64,000 nucleotides of DNA from Sclerodactyla briareus (lineage: Eukaryota; Echinodermata; Holothuroidea; Dendrochirotida; Sclerodactylidae): contig JAODTK010000433.1 of the NCBI GenBank assembly GCA_026419785.1, positions 186,001 to 250,000 of the forward strand, written 5' to 3'. Numbering within the stretch: position 1 is the first letter of the stretch; each line of letters begins with the position of its first letter. Made by a program: the position numbers and the translations under genes. The notes under the pieces were generated by a model that saw nothing but the letters and a program-made list of their open reading frames with translations, had not been told where the DNA came from and did no database searches. Positions 46,600 to 59,490 of this stretch are shown in pieces.

Positions 46600-48811
46600 T
46601 CAGCAATTGCAACATCGTTATTCGCAATACGAGCCATTGATAGAGACATGCTAAAGGATGACATAGTATCCTCACTGCCCAATCATGAACCAGACCTTCC
46701 GTCGATGATCTTGTGGAAAACTACAACCGCGTTCTACAGGAAACCATCGACCGTCATGCTCCTGAGAAATCTAAACTAGTAACACTGCGTCCACTTGTAC
46801 CTTGGTTCCACGATGATCTGCTCACTGCAAAACTGGAAAAGGCGACGAGCAGAGCGATTGTGGAAACGGACTAGATTCCCAGAGCATCTTGAAGACCTCC
46901 GCAGAATTGGAAATTAAAAGTGACTGACCTCGTAGCCTTCTTTGAAAGCCGCCTACTTCCGGGAGAAATCAACAGCACCAATTCGGTGAGAGGTCTCTTT
47001 TCTGCTGTTCGCGAAGTCCTCCATAACGACAACTGAACCTGTTAACCGCGAATGTCAATCACACGCTGAGCTAGCCTCTCTCTTCTCCACATCCTTTCCG
47101 AACCAAGGACCACAACATCAGAGAGGCCTTCCAGATAGAGGCACTCGTGCAACATGGAGACCAGGACCTTCGTGGGAGGATACCAGTCCTCGAGAGGTTT
47201 GCCCGACTGATGTAATGCAGTCGTGAGTATGATTGCAAATGCGTCAAAATCTTCGTGCAGACTCGACCATACCATACATTTCTGTTGAAAGATGTGCCAC
47301 TTCGTACATTTCACTTTCGGTCACATTTCCCATCAAGTCTGAGTCTGCCCTTCCAACCACTGTTAAAGACAACCGACATTAGACCAGGAACAGATGAACA
47401 ACTATCGTCCCATTTCTAACTTTCCTCCCGTTCCTGTTGAATTCAAACTTCTTGTAACGCATTGTCATGCCCCGTCCAATGAAACCTGCTTAGTAATAAC
47501 CTTAATGAAAAGTGGCAATCAGATTAACAGAAAATTCCGAAAGCACTGAAACTGCTATCAAGAAAAGGCCACTCCGACATTGGCAGGCGGTCTCGACCGA
47601 GGATGGTGTCATTCCTAGTTCTGACATAGCGCAGCATTCGAGACCATTGACATACCATTCTAATCGACCGCTTGCAAAGTTATGGTGTACACGGCACTGC
47701 ACTTATTGAATGGTTCCATTCATACCTAACTCAAGTAATCACGATTTTTGTCCAGAGACGACGTTTCAGAGCCCATTTATATACTCTACATACGGAGTTC
47801 CCCCAGGGTTCTATACTTGGCCCTATTCTGTTCATACTCTACCGAAGCCATTAGCTGATATAGCCGTCGACATGGCACCCATGTTCATCTGTACGCGGAC
47901 AACACACAGCTCTACCTGCCACGATAGTCACCACCCGCTGATGCCCGAAGCGCTATCTCCCGCATGGAATCATGTCTCCTGGCAGTGAAATCCTGAATGA
48001 CCAACAATAAACTCAGCTGAACGAAAACAAGACTGAAGTTCTAAACATCACATCCAGGTACTACAACCATGGTACCCAGGTACAATCACTTGAAGTTGTT
48101 GCAACGTTTTACTTGTAATCAAGCTAGGCATGCTCGCCACATCGGATTCATTTTCGATGATACCTTATCTATGAGTAACCACATCAGTGCAATGTGCAAA
48201 ACCCATATTTCCACCTGAAGAATAGCAGGTCTGTCCGCAATATCCTAACGCAATCTGAAACTGAGAAACTTGGCCATGCCTTCATATCCTCAAGACTTGA
48301 CCTAAAATGCTCTTCTGTATGGAATCCCTTCAGCAGCCATTACACCCATCCAACGTGTTCAGAACCGAGCTAGAATTATTACCGGCCACAGCAAATATTC
48401 CGCACATTCTCCATTCCCTTCCGGGCCCTCCACTGGCTTCCTGTATACTACCGTATCCGTTACAAAATTGCCCGGTAGTTTACAATGGCTCTACATCACC
48501 AGGCCCCTTCATACATTGTCGACCTTGTAACCGTCTACTCCCCAGCTCGTGCACTCCGTCCTCTCGAAGATTACCTCCAAGTCCCTCCCCCATAACAAGC
48601 TTGGCGATTCCGTATTTTTCAGCTGCCGCTGCCGCTGTCTGGGAATCACTCCCATCAGAATGTTAGGAAATCCACCAGTCCTTCTATTTAGGGCGTAATT
48701 TCAGTTCATCTATTTCACTTAGCGTTCTCATGTAAAGCGCTGCCGACATGTGTCATGATGGAGGCGCTATATTAAGTGGTTTATTACTTATTTTAATTAT
48801 TATTATTATTA

Positions 48812-48858
<47 letters not shown>

Positions 48859-48859
48859 G
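46600..48859 (+). mobile_element. Long CR1/L2-like LINE relic (reverse transcriptase ORF, 3' UTR, tail)
   Basis: Blocks appear in the order expected of a CR1/L2-type reverse transcriptase, each in its own frame. They are IRAIDRDMLKDDI (about 46,630), VPWFHDDL (about 46,800), MNNYRPISN (47,394), ILIDRLQSYGVHGTAL (about 47,660), PQGSILGPILF (47,801), LYADNTQLYL (47,889, the catalytic motif, with YADD read as YADN), NKLQLNENKTEVLNI (about 48,006), HWLPVYYRIRYKI (48,430) and SAAAAAVWESLPSEC (about 48,620). The 3' UTR has GTAAAGCGCTGCC and GGCGCTATATTAAG and ends in an (ATT)n tail. The endonuclease domain is absent, so it is 5'-truncated at about 46,600. Frame changes and stops throughout, plus the altered catalytic motif, mark it as dead, though some breaks may be sequencing errors. 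No convincing target-site duplication was seen. Confidence 0.85.
48790..48859. repeat. (ATT)n microsatellite tail of the LINE
   Basis: About 20 ATT/TTA units with one TTTT interruption, directly after the LINE 3' UTR. The same tail type is seen on the LINE at 25.9-26.9 kb. Confidence 0.85.
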
Positions 48860-51508
48860 TATTATTCAAAGCGACCTCTCGAACATTTTGTCGTCGTCCG
48901 CGAATTTCGTAACGTGGATTGTTAAATCATCGATTCGCTTGATAGAGGCAGAAGAGTATGAGGCCAAGAACCATCTCCGGAAGCATCAATTGTGACCTGC
49001 TAAGTAAAAGAACAAGCTCCCATCATTGACAACTCGCTGTTATACTAATATCAGAATATGAAACCACTCTTGATCTGTCTAAGAACTCTCCCATTTAAGC
49101 AGAGACGACGTTTCTTGGCCGGTCTGGTCATGTAGAACAGTTTTTTTTTTCAAACCTAATCCAGTCAATAAATGAGACGCAAAACAGTTCAGGAAAATAT
49201 CTCTTTCAGTGCATTAATTGAACAACGGGCAGGGTAGCAATTACTGTTATCAGTTGCGTAACTGCGCAGTTCAGTACATCATCTGATTATGAATGGACCA
49301 TATTAGGTCCCCGTGATATAATTGTAGAAATATCAAATTGCAGAAACCTGATATCACAATCAAAGTGCAACGCAGAGAGATGATGAAATGAGGGGCCATA
49401 TGTTACGGAAACTCTGAGAGGATCACATGAGTAACAAAACGTCGAAGCGTTGGTTTATAACTAGCCGTTACTGCCATTCAAAACGCTCCAAAATAAACAG
49501 ACTCGGGTTATTTCGAGAGAGAAAAAAAAAACTGTTGAAATAGTACTGGGACTCGCGTCATGTGTGTGAATTAGTAGCGGCACGAAGTAAGGGCTGTTTG
49601 GCAGTAGGTTGGGGCAAAGAAAGCTAAGACTGATGTGAGTGGATGACATATATAAAGACGTTCAGAATGACACCATCACATATGTCAAACATAACGAAGA
49701 TGCATTATTCAGAAGAAATTTATACATATCACGAATAATAAAACAAATTTTGACATACTCTACTAATTTCGTTACCGTATTCACACCAAAACTGGTCAAA
49801 CTCTGTTGTACTTCAGGATCTTATCGAAGTGCACTATGCATCATAATAGCACAGTATATGTGAATGTACGATACATACAGCATGTGCCGCTATTCCCATC
49901 ATATTGCCTGTATACACCCAAAGGACGCTTGGTATGAGGAGGAAACATTTGCAGCCAAAATGTCACTAAACAATCCCAGCGGTGAAAGGAGTTGGAAGGT
50001 AAAGGTAAAGAATACAGGGGAAGGTTATTTCTTTCGACTGAGGGACATGAGAAAGGGCTAGTCCGTAATTGTCTCGCTATATAGGGCAATCCCTGCACCA
50101 CAATATATAAATAACAGAAGGAAGATCAGGATGTGATACCCTAGAGACGCAGATCTGGATGGGGGACGAGGCAGAAAAAGTTGCAGTACGTTGCAGTAAG
50201 TTGACCATGTTTACTGAGACGATGGCCTCTCTCCTAATTCGATATGGACACTGAGAGGGGATAGTCGAACCCTACCAACTGTGGCAACTATATTTCATCA
50301 GAAACAGGAGCAAGAGTAGCTGACGTGTGGTAAAGTACTTTCAGGTACGGAAAAAAATCCCAACACAATATTCAGAAACCGCGGAAAAAAAATATTCAGA
50401 AGTAACACAAGCATAGTCACCTATTAAATGTGGCCGAAACTTGCAACTGGCATCGCTAAATTATATTTGACGAGTAAGACTAGTACTAAAACTGATGCAT
50501 AGAAACCAGCTTAGGCGAACCTACCGCATTGGTGTTAGAGAACACCTGTACTCGGTTGATTTCCGATCAAATGTCATAATATTTATGTTGTGTTTTCGTC
50601 TGTAAGGAATGTTTCCACAGGGCAATGTATGTTGTACAACAGTGCAATCACTTCGCTGACATGTTCCATATGATTGGGCTGATTGCAATGAGGGTGAATT
50701 CAGTAAGTCTAGCTAGACTGCAGTGATTGTTAGTAGTAACGCAGCTCACTGGAACTGTCCTCTACACCAAGAGGTTTTTGGTATGTCTTCGCCGTGCCCG
50801 TTTCTATTGTCATGAAGACGGGGTATTCACATATCACAATAGCATCTGTAATTCAGTTTATATGAATTCCAAAAAGGATTTTAGCTCCCTCGCTACTGCT
50901 GGCCTATAACCACTAAAGGACACTGTCAGATGGGTCTGATATAAAATGCTTCACGTTGAAAATTTAAAAGAAAAGAAGCTGCAATAACTAAATGGTCCAC
51001 CTTTTTGACACACTGCTGCTATGTTGCTTCGTAGTTTTGTTGTTGTACTACTATATTTGTCATTTTATTAGACAACTAATCGAACATAGGACCGGGGGAA
51101 GGGTGCAGCCTGGGTAAGGGTTCAAGAACATGGAATAAGGCAAAAGTCTTCGTGCGTGACCGCAATGTGAAGGAGGAAAAACCTTAGACCCCTTACGCTA
51201 ACAATCTCCATCAATCCACATTTTTGTTTCTTATTTCCTGTTTATTTTTTTTTTTCTTCGCCTTGCTATTCACACTTCGTGTTTTAAGTATATTATGTCC
51301 TCTATTCACTCCCTGCAACTCAATGTATGAGTCATCTTGGGCGCACATCCCGGGGGAATATGCCCCCACCCCCCCTTTTGCGATGCTTCCCTTGACTTTA
51401 ACATTTTCACACGTAATCTCTGGTCGAAGGCCCATCTTCCTCCCCCCACATTCTCACATGGATTTACTCCCTGGAATCCACCCCCTCCTCTCGTAGCGAT
51501 TCTCGGTA
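48860..51508. other. No supported gene
   Basis: Frames up to about 90 codons, none recognised. Poly-T runs at about 49,141 and 51,246, and a C-rich stretch near 51,366. Nothing else I can support. Confidence 0.35.
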
Positions 51509-51509
51509 C

Positions 51510-51529
51510 CGTTCGAGGCTCCTCGAACG
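51510..51529. repeat. Near-perfect 20-bp palindrome
   Basis: CGTTCGAGG-CT-CCTCGAACG: 9-bp perfect arms with a 2-base centre. It is followed within 150 bp by several TACGTA/TACGTAAAAGT motifs (51,575-51,640) reminiscent of the ACGT-rich block at the window start. Confidence 0.6.
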
Positions 51530-51821
51530 TGATTTATCCATTACCACATAGTGCACTTCGCTTCTGGTCACTATACGTAAAATCCGGGTAACTACGTAAA
51601 AGTAAAAGTAATTTTTACCGTTTCGCGAGACATTACGTATGAGCTCGCAACGATAAGTGGTTTGTGTGATTGGGTATGGTATAACACTATGCAGAGAGTT
51701 AGATGTGATGACGCCTACACACATGTTAAATTCTCATGTAAATATAAGTAATTCATTATATCGCGACCACGACTGCCAGTATTTCCTTTTGTTAATTTGC
51801 ATTAGGTAATGGCGTAGTGGT

Positions 51822-51849
51822 GGGGGGGTGTAAGGGAGGGGGTGGGGGT
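51822..51849 (+). repeat. G-rich tract (canonical G-quadruplex pattern)
   Basis: G7, then GGG, GGGGG and GGGGG separated by 1-5 bases, which meets the G3+N1-7 rule. Confidence 0.55.
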
Positions 51850-52984
51850 TAGCCGTAATAACAGAGGGGAGCCATTAACATCCACAATTATTTGATGATT
51901 CATAATGTCTTCTAATAATCCGAGCTGTGAGTACGTTTATACTATGGACTTTGTTGGATTTAACGTGATATCTCAGAAGTTCAAGAGAATAAATTTCCAT
52001 TTACTCTTTCGATTACCGGGTTAAGTGATTCACTACTGTTTATTGTCAAAATGCCAGTTAATTGTGGTGATTTATTGACATTGTCCAAACATGTAGGTAG
52101 TATCAGTGTTTTCGTGTATGTCTGTAGGAAACACATGTCATTGGTTCACACTGGGGACATGGACGATAGAGAGCTATGGAACGGTGTCTCGGGTTTCCAC
52201 AATGAGGGTGATCCCTTGGCAACAATAACAATCATGGTCAATTAGGATGAGAGATAACTCGAAGTATACTACGGCCATACCGATATACATCGATAAACCC
52301 AGAACAACAATCCTATGGTAAACAAACTAAGTAAAAGCAGGGTCAGTTTGCAAAAATACAATCGTTGGGTTTTCTCTTTTGCTCAGTCTGAAGTACACCA
52401 TAGTCACCTCTCGAATGACATTCCCTTTAGTCATCCTGTGTCACCGATCCCTATTCGTCGGTTAGCTATCGGATATGCAAATTAGCGGTCTTCCCATCAA
52501 ACACCGCCATCTCCTCCTTTCTGTGACGTGCCATCCCGCTCAGAGTCCCCCCACAACTCTCGCTTTACCCATCGTCTGCACTCAGAACCTCTACGAGAAC
52601 AAGCCAATAAACCAGGAACTCCATTTCTAATCATGTGTGTGTCCCGACATACCCAATGCTGACTGACCCTTTATATTAACATGCAAAAATGACATGGAGA
52701 CTGCGATATCATTCAAGGCAGAATGAAGTACGAGACACAAAATGGTTATTATCACAAGGTTTCTCAGTCGGTTGAATATCCGGTTAATTCAAATTGTTAT
52801 ATGAAATCGAATTCAGTTGCCCATAAAATGGCGGTTGCTCTGGTGAGAACCGGTACGGCGTGTTGCTGATATAGCTGCACGGCTGTTAGACAGCTGATAA
52901 CGCGTGTATTGGCGTATGAATCATGGAAGCATCGGTGTGCCTCTGATGTCGGCTGTTAGGTGTGGTTAGTGAGTGGTGTTTACA
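51850..52984. other. No recognisable feature
   Basis: No repeat matched elsewhere in the window and no supported reading frame. Confidence 0.35.
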
Positions 52985-53150
52985 TAACTCGCCACTAGCA
53001 AGGTACTTGTGTAGATTAATCGCCATGAGTACTTAAGAAGATGAGATGGGATATAATTCTAGCGACGCGGAAGCGACCAAAACTATCACAAGGTGTTATT
53101 GACGTATCTAGCCATGGGGAGCATCAGCGTTCACTGCATGAACGCTGATT
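52985..53150. repeat. Dispersed repeat copy ending in a perfect hairpin
   Basis: ACTTGTGTAGATTAATCGCC...GAGTACTTAAGAAGATGAG...ATAATTCTA (53,004-53,060) matches 60,959-61,015. It is followed by the hairpin ATCAGCGTTCA-CTGCA-TGAACGCTGAT (53,123-53,149), with 11-bp perfect arms, then an A-run. Confidence 0.6.
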
Positions 53151-56100
53151 CGCAAAAAAAAATGGATAATAGGCAAGTCTGACCAGTGTCGGCCTACCCG
53201 TGTGTGTCCGCGAGACGCCACTCAGTAAACCTCAATGTGACTTGTACGTAGTGTTCTGCCAGATGTTACCCAACTTTAGCAAAACTAAATTGGAAACCGC
53301 GGAAACATTATTACTATTGTTATTTATATTTTTTAATAATTTATTCTGTTTGCTTGTTGTTGGCCAAGATGTGTGCCATCATGCTGTGAACGCTGGGAAA
53401 GGGGCTACATTAAGGTGTTGAATAAAGTACTACGGTTGACTCGTCATTCGCGGATATTATCATATTTGAGATATGATATTCAGTGTAGGGTCGACTTCAC
53501 ATCGGGTAATCTACAAACATTCCAATTCATAGGATATGTGGATTGGACATACGCACGGAAATAATTCATGATCCGGAGTTCTCAATTGTTCGATTTTTTT
53601 TATTCAGTATGTCATTTTCCGCGCGACCCAATTTCGTCTTTTTTTCAATAACTGTCAGTTCGAAAACAAAGCGATGAAAACAAAGGAACTAGGTTAGTGG
53701 ACCCCACATGAGAAAAAAAAAAAACGATCGACATGAGGAGGAAGGATTCGGTGGTCTGGGTGCCTGATGTGAGGTTTCAAATACATTCGCGCTGTTCGAT
53801 GCGCACGGAACAGTCAACTAAGAAAACTGATGAAATATTAATCCGTAGATCAGGAGCTGTAGTGGGTTTTCCGCATGATTTGATTGAAAGAAATGTAACT
53901 CTTAGCCGTATCCGATTTCTATACAGAACGACTGCTGCAAGCAACGCTAGTGCAATTACCCCCTACATAGTACCCAATTTCGACAGATAATCGATCACTG
54001 TCAATGCATAGACTAAATCTACGGGTACTCAGGCCTACGGGGACGAGGGCAAAGGGGGAAACACGGAAGTCTTTCGGGTAGGATTTTTTTTTATTTGCCA
54101 TAGTTCCTTTTTTTTTTAAGTGACACCGAGGCAAACGTCACAATTGGGTGGGTATAATATGACTGAGTGAGATCCGCAGCAAAATATGACATGTGAGAAC
54201 CACCTACGATATAACACCAATCAGCTGATGGTTGTCCTATCATCAGTGTTGATGGTTGAGTTTGTCTGGTGTCAGTAAGTATACTTTCGAATCAAGACAT
54301 TCAGTGTTGAGGCTTTTGTTAATTTGCTAATTGTAACTCCGGTTTTTTGTCATTTCGAGATGAATGGAAGCTAATGCAATTATATTGGAAAATCAGATCA
54401 CCACGAGGGAGGAGGAGGGGGGGGGGCAGAATTGTCAGAATGTGTTTTTGGGGGTTTTGATGGTAAGTAGTTAGCATGATTGAAGCTGAGTCATTTTCAT
54501 TAAAAAATACACTCACACAGTCCACTTGTCTCAGATGACTCAATGTTTGTTTGATTGCATACATGTGCTCGATGTAGTCAGTACAATTTGGGATGATTTG
54601 TTGCGTTTTATTGTTGAGGGTAGGGTACTGTGTGTGGCAAATATTCCAAATTTATCGATTTTAAACGATTTCAGAGCGTCCACATTCAAGGCTCACTGTT
54701 TACAAGAGCAGGGATGCGGCAGAGTGAGAGTGGTATCAGGAATAAAAAATGCTTGTAAGGCGTTACCTTCTCCAACCTCGCTGTCCAGGCGCCAACATAG
54801 GTAGCTAAAAATATTAGTGCCAGCAGTGGTCAGGGGGCATTTCGCTCTATCATTGGGGAGACCGCAAGCCAAATATAAAGTGGCATGACAAAATTATGTA
54901 TGAAAAACAAAACGGGCCATGGGCCCGACAGAATGAGCCTGTTGCCAGTAGACCCCAATATAATATATATAATATCATCACCACATATCTCGTTGGGTCA
55001 CTTCTGTTATGAACTGTATGTCACAGGGACACACATACTGAGGGATAGAGCGTTAGGCTAACTGGATAATCCTGTAATGTTAGATAGCGCAGTGTTGTGT
55101 TCAGCGATAGTCCACATGCAGGTTAACCGTGAATGGATTTCAAGTATACGGTGTAACTGACAGACAGGGATGTCCGATAGCCGGATGTATTGAGCTGTGC
55201 GAATATTTCGAAATATGTCCCGACCATGACTGGTTTATACCAATTAGGCAGTTATACATATTCATCTGTTCAGGTCTCCACAACTAGAAGAGATGAATAC
55301 AGAGCCCCCCGACATATGGTCTCAGACAAAACATCTTTTCGGTCCCAAAAGTTCACAACCCCCTTGAAAACATTGTGTATTTTACCCCCGGTTCCACTCC
55401 TCCTACGATCACAACATACAATATAATCCACATTAACCACCATAGAAGGAAAAATTAAAAAAAAAGAAATGATGCGTATTGTGAGACTTCGTTTGCCCTA
55501 AGTAAACAGAAAAACTCTGAGTTGGAGACTGGTCAACGTGGATTACTTAGTGTCACTACATGTACTTGGTGTTCTACATCAAAGTAACGTTATATTCAAC
55601 ATGGATACCACAGCTGCAGTTTAAGCATTTGTTATGGTATGGTTGCGTCTCTTCGTGAATGTAGTATATGTAATAGGTTAACCAAATGCTGTCCAACAGT
55701 CCAGGAAGCGTACAGCACATCATGATGGTATTTTTCCTTAATATGAATCCTTTCCCGCCTTTAGGTTGATAACAATCTAGATAGTTGTTGCGAAGTTGTA
55801 TAACATTTAGAAAGGGGTTTGTAGCTTACTTTCTGAAGTGTAAATCCTCAGTGTACCTCAGAAGGCAAGATGCTAACCGAACCGCGCAGCAGGATACGTC
55901 ACTTGATACAGTTTTGTGATGTAGTAATAGATAGCTCTAATCATGTTCCCTCATCCAGGGTCAATGGGATACCCTATTCCAACAGTTAACAGCTGGGGTC
56001 TCATTTATCTTTTGGTACCCACCACCCCGCTAATGTGACCTTGGTACCATTGTGTCTAGATTTCTTAGGTATATAGGATAGGTAGATTGGATAATATCGT

Positions 56101-56405
56101 CGGCCACTGCTGGAAAAACACGTTACACTGAGAGAGCCTATAAGCAATGCTATCTAGTCAATCGTATATTAACATTAAACGTGGAAAGTTTGGGCCCATT
56201 ATGCCTTCCGCATGTAACCTGGTTATGCCCTTCAAATGATGGATTTAGTGGTGCAGTATTGTAGTTGTATGACGAACAATATAGTTAATATTCTAGCGAA
56301 GTCTGGACGATGCATCATTTTTTTGTGTTTTTTTTGTTTTTTGGCTTGCCTGTGATTAAACCTATGGAATGATGATATAGGTATAGAGTCTGGAGAGCCG
56401 GCTGA
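53151..56405. other. No supported gene
   Basis: Several frames of 70-92 codons (for example 53,733-53,990 and 54,526-54,804 plus) resemble nothing I know and have no splice or promoter context I can argue for. A G-run of about 10 lies at 54,417-54,426. Confidence 0.35.
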
Positions 56406-56409
56406 GATT

Positions 56410-56660
56410 TATTGTTAGACTGTAGAAACATGTTTATTGAAATATTCAATTCGGGGACCCATTTTCAAGCCTCGTTCAACACAACAATTAAAATCATGTG
56501 GGAAACTTTCACATTGATCTACTAAATGTTGAAAGGTTGGAGGCCGCCTCTTTGTTTGAGGAAATGCTCTATTCGATGTATTAGGCAGTTGAAATATTAT
56601 AAACCTCCATTTTCTACTTATACTGCCAATTCAACGCAATAATAGTTAGGGAAACATTTT
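56410..56660. repeat. Degenerate two-unit direct repeat
   Basis: GTTGAAATATT..., CCATTTTC and TTCAACGCAATAATAG (56,589-56,646) echo TATTGAAATATTC..., CCATTTTC and TTCAACACAACAATTA (56,435-56,490). Period about 160 bp; weak. Confidence 0.35.
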
Positions 56661-57875
56661 TGTACACGGACACGTTATCCTCTGCTGGAAGTTTATTATT
56701 TATATAAGTGGTTAGCTGTGATGCCATGTCATATTACCGCTTTCCAATCACCGAGACACGCTATTTTGTCGCATTCGTCTCTGTAATATTTTTCTTCGCC
56801 ACTTTGCCTTAATATTCTAACCTTGTATTTTTCCCCTCTTCATGTCAGTACCCTCTCACTTTTGTAAATCCATCGTCTCTTTTCCTAAAGTCCCTGCACG
56901 AACAATTTAACCTTGGTATCGTGTCATCTAATTACACCTGTAACTAGAGAACATCTGCTTTGCTATCATAAGACGCCTGGTCATGGCTGATCGAAACTGT
57001 CATGTAACCGTCTTCTTATAATGGAACTCTAATGTAACTGATTGTTATGGATAGGCTAATAAGTAGCTATCTGTTTCCGTTTTTTTTTGCACCTCACATA
57101 CATTATCTACGTGACGTATTGTTTCCTTCAGATTTATACAGTACAAGCACAGTCCCCGGCTGAGGTCAGTTCTACTAACTGTTATCTGAGTGAGACTCAA
57201 TTATGACATGTGGATGTGGAATATTAATCGAAATTCAGCTGTGAACTAAATGACATAACAAATGGCCAACTGTGGTACTTTCCTAGTCCGTTAGAGGTAG
57301 ATCGATGCAAACGTGGGCTTTCCACACACAAAAGAAGAAAAAAAAACGATGATAAACAAATGCTTAAGGTAACCTATGTCGAAGAATGAATTCTTTCTTT
57401 CTGCCTAACTACTGCCAGATTCCGAGAAAGAACGAAGGCATAGTCGCCGGTCTGATTCGGTTTCGTGTGTCATATTTTTGTGATCATTCAGACTGTGATA
57501 ACCTTTTAAGAATGAGAGTGAAAAATCCAACCTCGCGATTTTACCGTTATTTGGATAACATTTGCACCGAATCCTTCATTCATCGGGTTTGTGCATAGCC
57601 TAGGTGTCAAATTGATAACTAAACATTCTAACATTTTGCATACGCTTGAAGCTCCCTAGCTCAGTACTCAATTCTCATCGCTCGCTGTAACAAAATCTGC
57701 ACAAAGATAATACTAGGAAACATGTGGACAGCGTGGTTACGACTTCATTTCAATACCTCTCACCGAATTCTCTCCCCTGTTTATTGCTGTTTATCATCGG
57801 CTTTTGACCCATCCCTCTCCAGTTTCAAGGGTTATTATGTTTTTTCTCTCCCTGTTCCTTCCCATTTCTGAGTGT

Positions 57876-57929
57876 CCCCCCTTCGGGGATCTTCGCCGAC
57901 ACTTATCCACTTATTGGCAATAAGTGGAT
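57876..57929 (+). other. Two adjacent perfect stem-loops
   Basis: The first is a CCC/GGG stem closing a TTCG tetraloop (C-UUCG-G, an unusually stable RNA loop) at about 57,878-57,889. The second is ATCCACTTATT-GGC-AATAAGTGGAT (57,905-57,929) with 11-bp perfect arms. A CT-rich stretch precedes them. They may be a structured RNA end, for example the 3' UTR of an unrecognised retroelement. No family is identified. Confidence 0.5.
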
Positions 57930-58509
57930 TTCGCTTCCGGTTCTGTTAATTCAAAAAAATCTGCACAGGACACTCGTGGTGCCCGATATGAACTTGACAC
58001 AAATATAGGAGTCGTTTAGCGAAAGAGGAGAGTGAGTAGTTACTTTACATCATGCCCGCGATTAGCTGTTGGTGGATTGGAATTGCATACAATGGCAATA
58101 TAAGAGAGTTGGGAGTGGGAGATTGAACATTGCTCTCTCACCTCTGGATTGTTTTGCAGATGGCTTTTGGATGGAATTTGTTGCAATATATCACACCTGA
58201 AGACCCACTTCGTTCTGGAAATAATTTTGTATGTACCTGGTCTTAGAAGAGGAGGAACTTGATTTTTAGGTTGTCGATTATGTGAACATCCGTCTAAACA
58301 TCTGTCCGTTGATTTAAATTTGCAATTGTCAGGGCACCTCTTGAATGTGAGTGGGTGTCATGAAGCACACTTAAACACCTACTCCGGTTTGGAACTATTT
58401 TTGTATTTTCACTTGGTACACATGATCAAAGGATAGTTTCATGGTACTTTTCGCGCCAACCGATAACAGTAAGACATAGGGCAATGTGTCATGTGTATAT
58501 ACTTTTATT
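57930..58509. other. No recognisable feature
   Basis: Nothing supported. A short AAGACCCACTTCG near 58,201 resembles LINE C-terminal codons, but no further LINE blocks accompany it. Confidence 0.3.
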
Positions 58510-58660
58510 GCGATGTCGGATCAGCTGGTAAAGGCGAAGGAGTAGCAGAGGAATGGAAGTAGGTAATAATAGTTCACTTTGATGGAAGTTTTTCGACAAT
58601 ATATAAATGAATAGGCAGTCGTGGATCACCATAATCCTCTGTACAATCGAAATTCACGTT
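58510..58660. repeat. Local direct duplication, left copy
   Basis: GCGATGTCGGATCAGCTGGTAAAGGCGAAGGAGTAGC, GGAATGGAAGTAGGTAAT, TTTTTCGACAATAT and GAATAGGCAGTCGT.GATCAC match 59,318-59,485 in order. Spacing is about 810 bp; the right copy has an extra GAGTGCCAGTGAGTGCC stretch. Confidence 0.8.
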
Positions 58661-58836
58661 CTTCCCTGTAAATGAACACCAACAGTTGAATAGAGGACAG
58701 AACTCGGGATAGAGTGTAATACTGAGACAATCTGATACGACACAATCAATTGATTATCAAAATGCCTCATAGCGATTTATTCTAGTAATAATGACGGGCA
58801 AATCATGGCATGCCAGGGGCTGACACACGTGTTGCG

Positions 58837-58920
58837 CATGATATAACGAAGTAGGGGGTTTTCGTATCGTATTAAAAATCATGATATAACGAAGGAGATT
58901 TTCGTATTGTATTTCAAAAT
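58837..58920. repeat. 43-bp tandem duplication
   Basis: CATGATATAACGAAG begins at 58,837 and again at 58,880. Both are followed by a TTTTCGTATYGTATT stretch. Confidence 0.75.
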
Positions 58921-59317
58921 CATGGAACTCCTGAAAAGCTCCTGGAAATGTCTGTATTGGATTCATACGCTTACTGCCTCTTGTAAGTATAGAGTGAATG
59001 TCTTGCTTTCTAGTCATGACTGGGTACCGCAGTTGTTTGAGAATGTTGTAGCTACCTCCGATCAGCAGTCGTAACATTTAGCCAGAAAGTAATAAGTAGT
59101 ATATGGAACCCCTGATGGCAAGTCAGTAGTGAATAACACTCAACGGCTTAGTGCGCGAAAAGAAAGTGTGCTACAAATTGAACTGATGTGGCACGTATGC
59201 TCCGTATGCATAACTAAACATCTCAGGCAACATTTATAGTTTTCGGCAATCACTTCGCCATCTTTTCTCCTTCACTTCTTGGTATTCAAATCAGGTCATC
59301 CAGGCTATACATTTGTT

Positions 59318-59490
59318 GCGATGTTGGGTCAGTTGCTAAAGGCGAAGGAGTAGCGGGGGAATGGAAATAGGTAATGAGTGCCAGTGAGTGCCAAGATATC
59401 ATTTTGCTATATTTCACCTTGATGGAAGTAGATTTTCGACAATATCTAACATGAATAGGCAGTCGTAGATCACAATATTCCTCTGTATAT
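59318..59490. repeat. Local direct duplication, right copy
   Basis: Partner of 58,510-58,660, about 80-85% identical by eye, with differences mainly indels. The minus-strand frames that cross it are not conserved between the copies. Confidence 0.8.

Noticed and set aside
47042-47314. 90-codon minus-strand frame inside the LINE
   Set aside because: It is antisense to recognisable LINE coding blocks on the plus strand (for example ELASLFSTFFRTKDHNIRE), so a shadow frame.
46590-48880. Target-site duplication around the long LINE
   Set aside because: Only TTATTC is shared near the presumed ends, too short and low-complexity to support.
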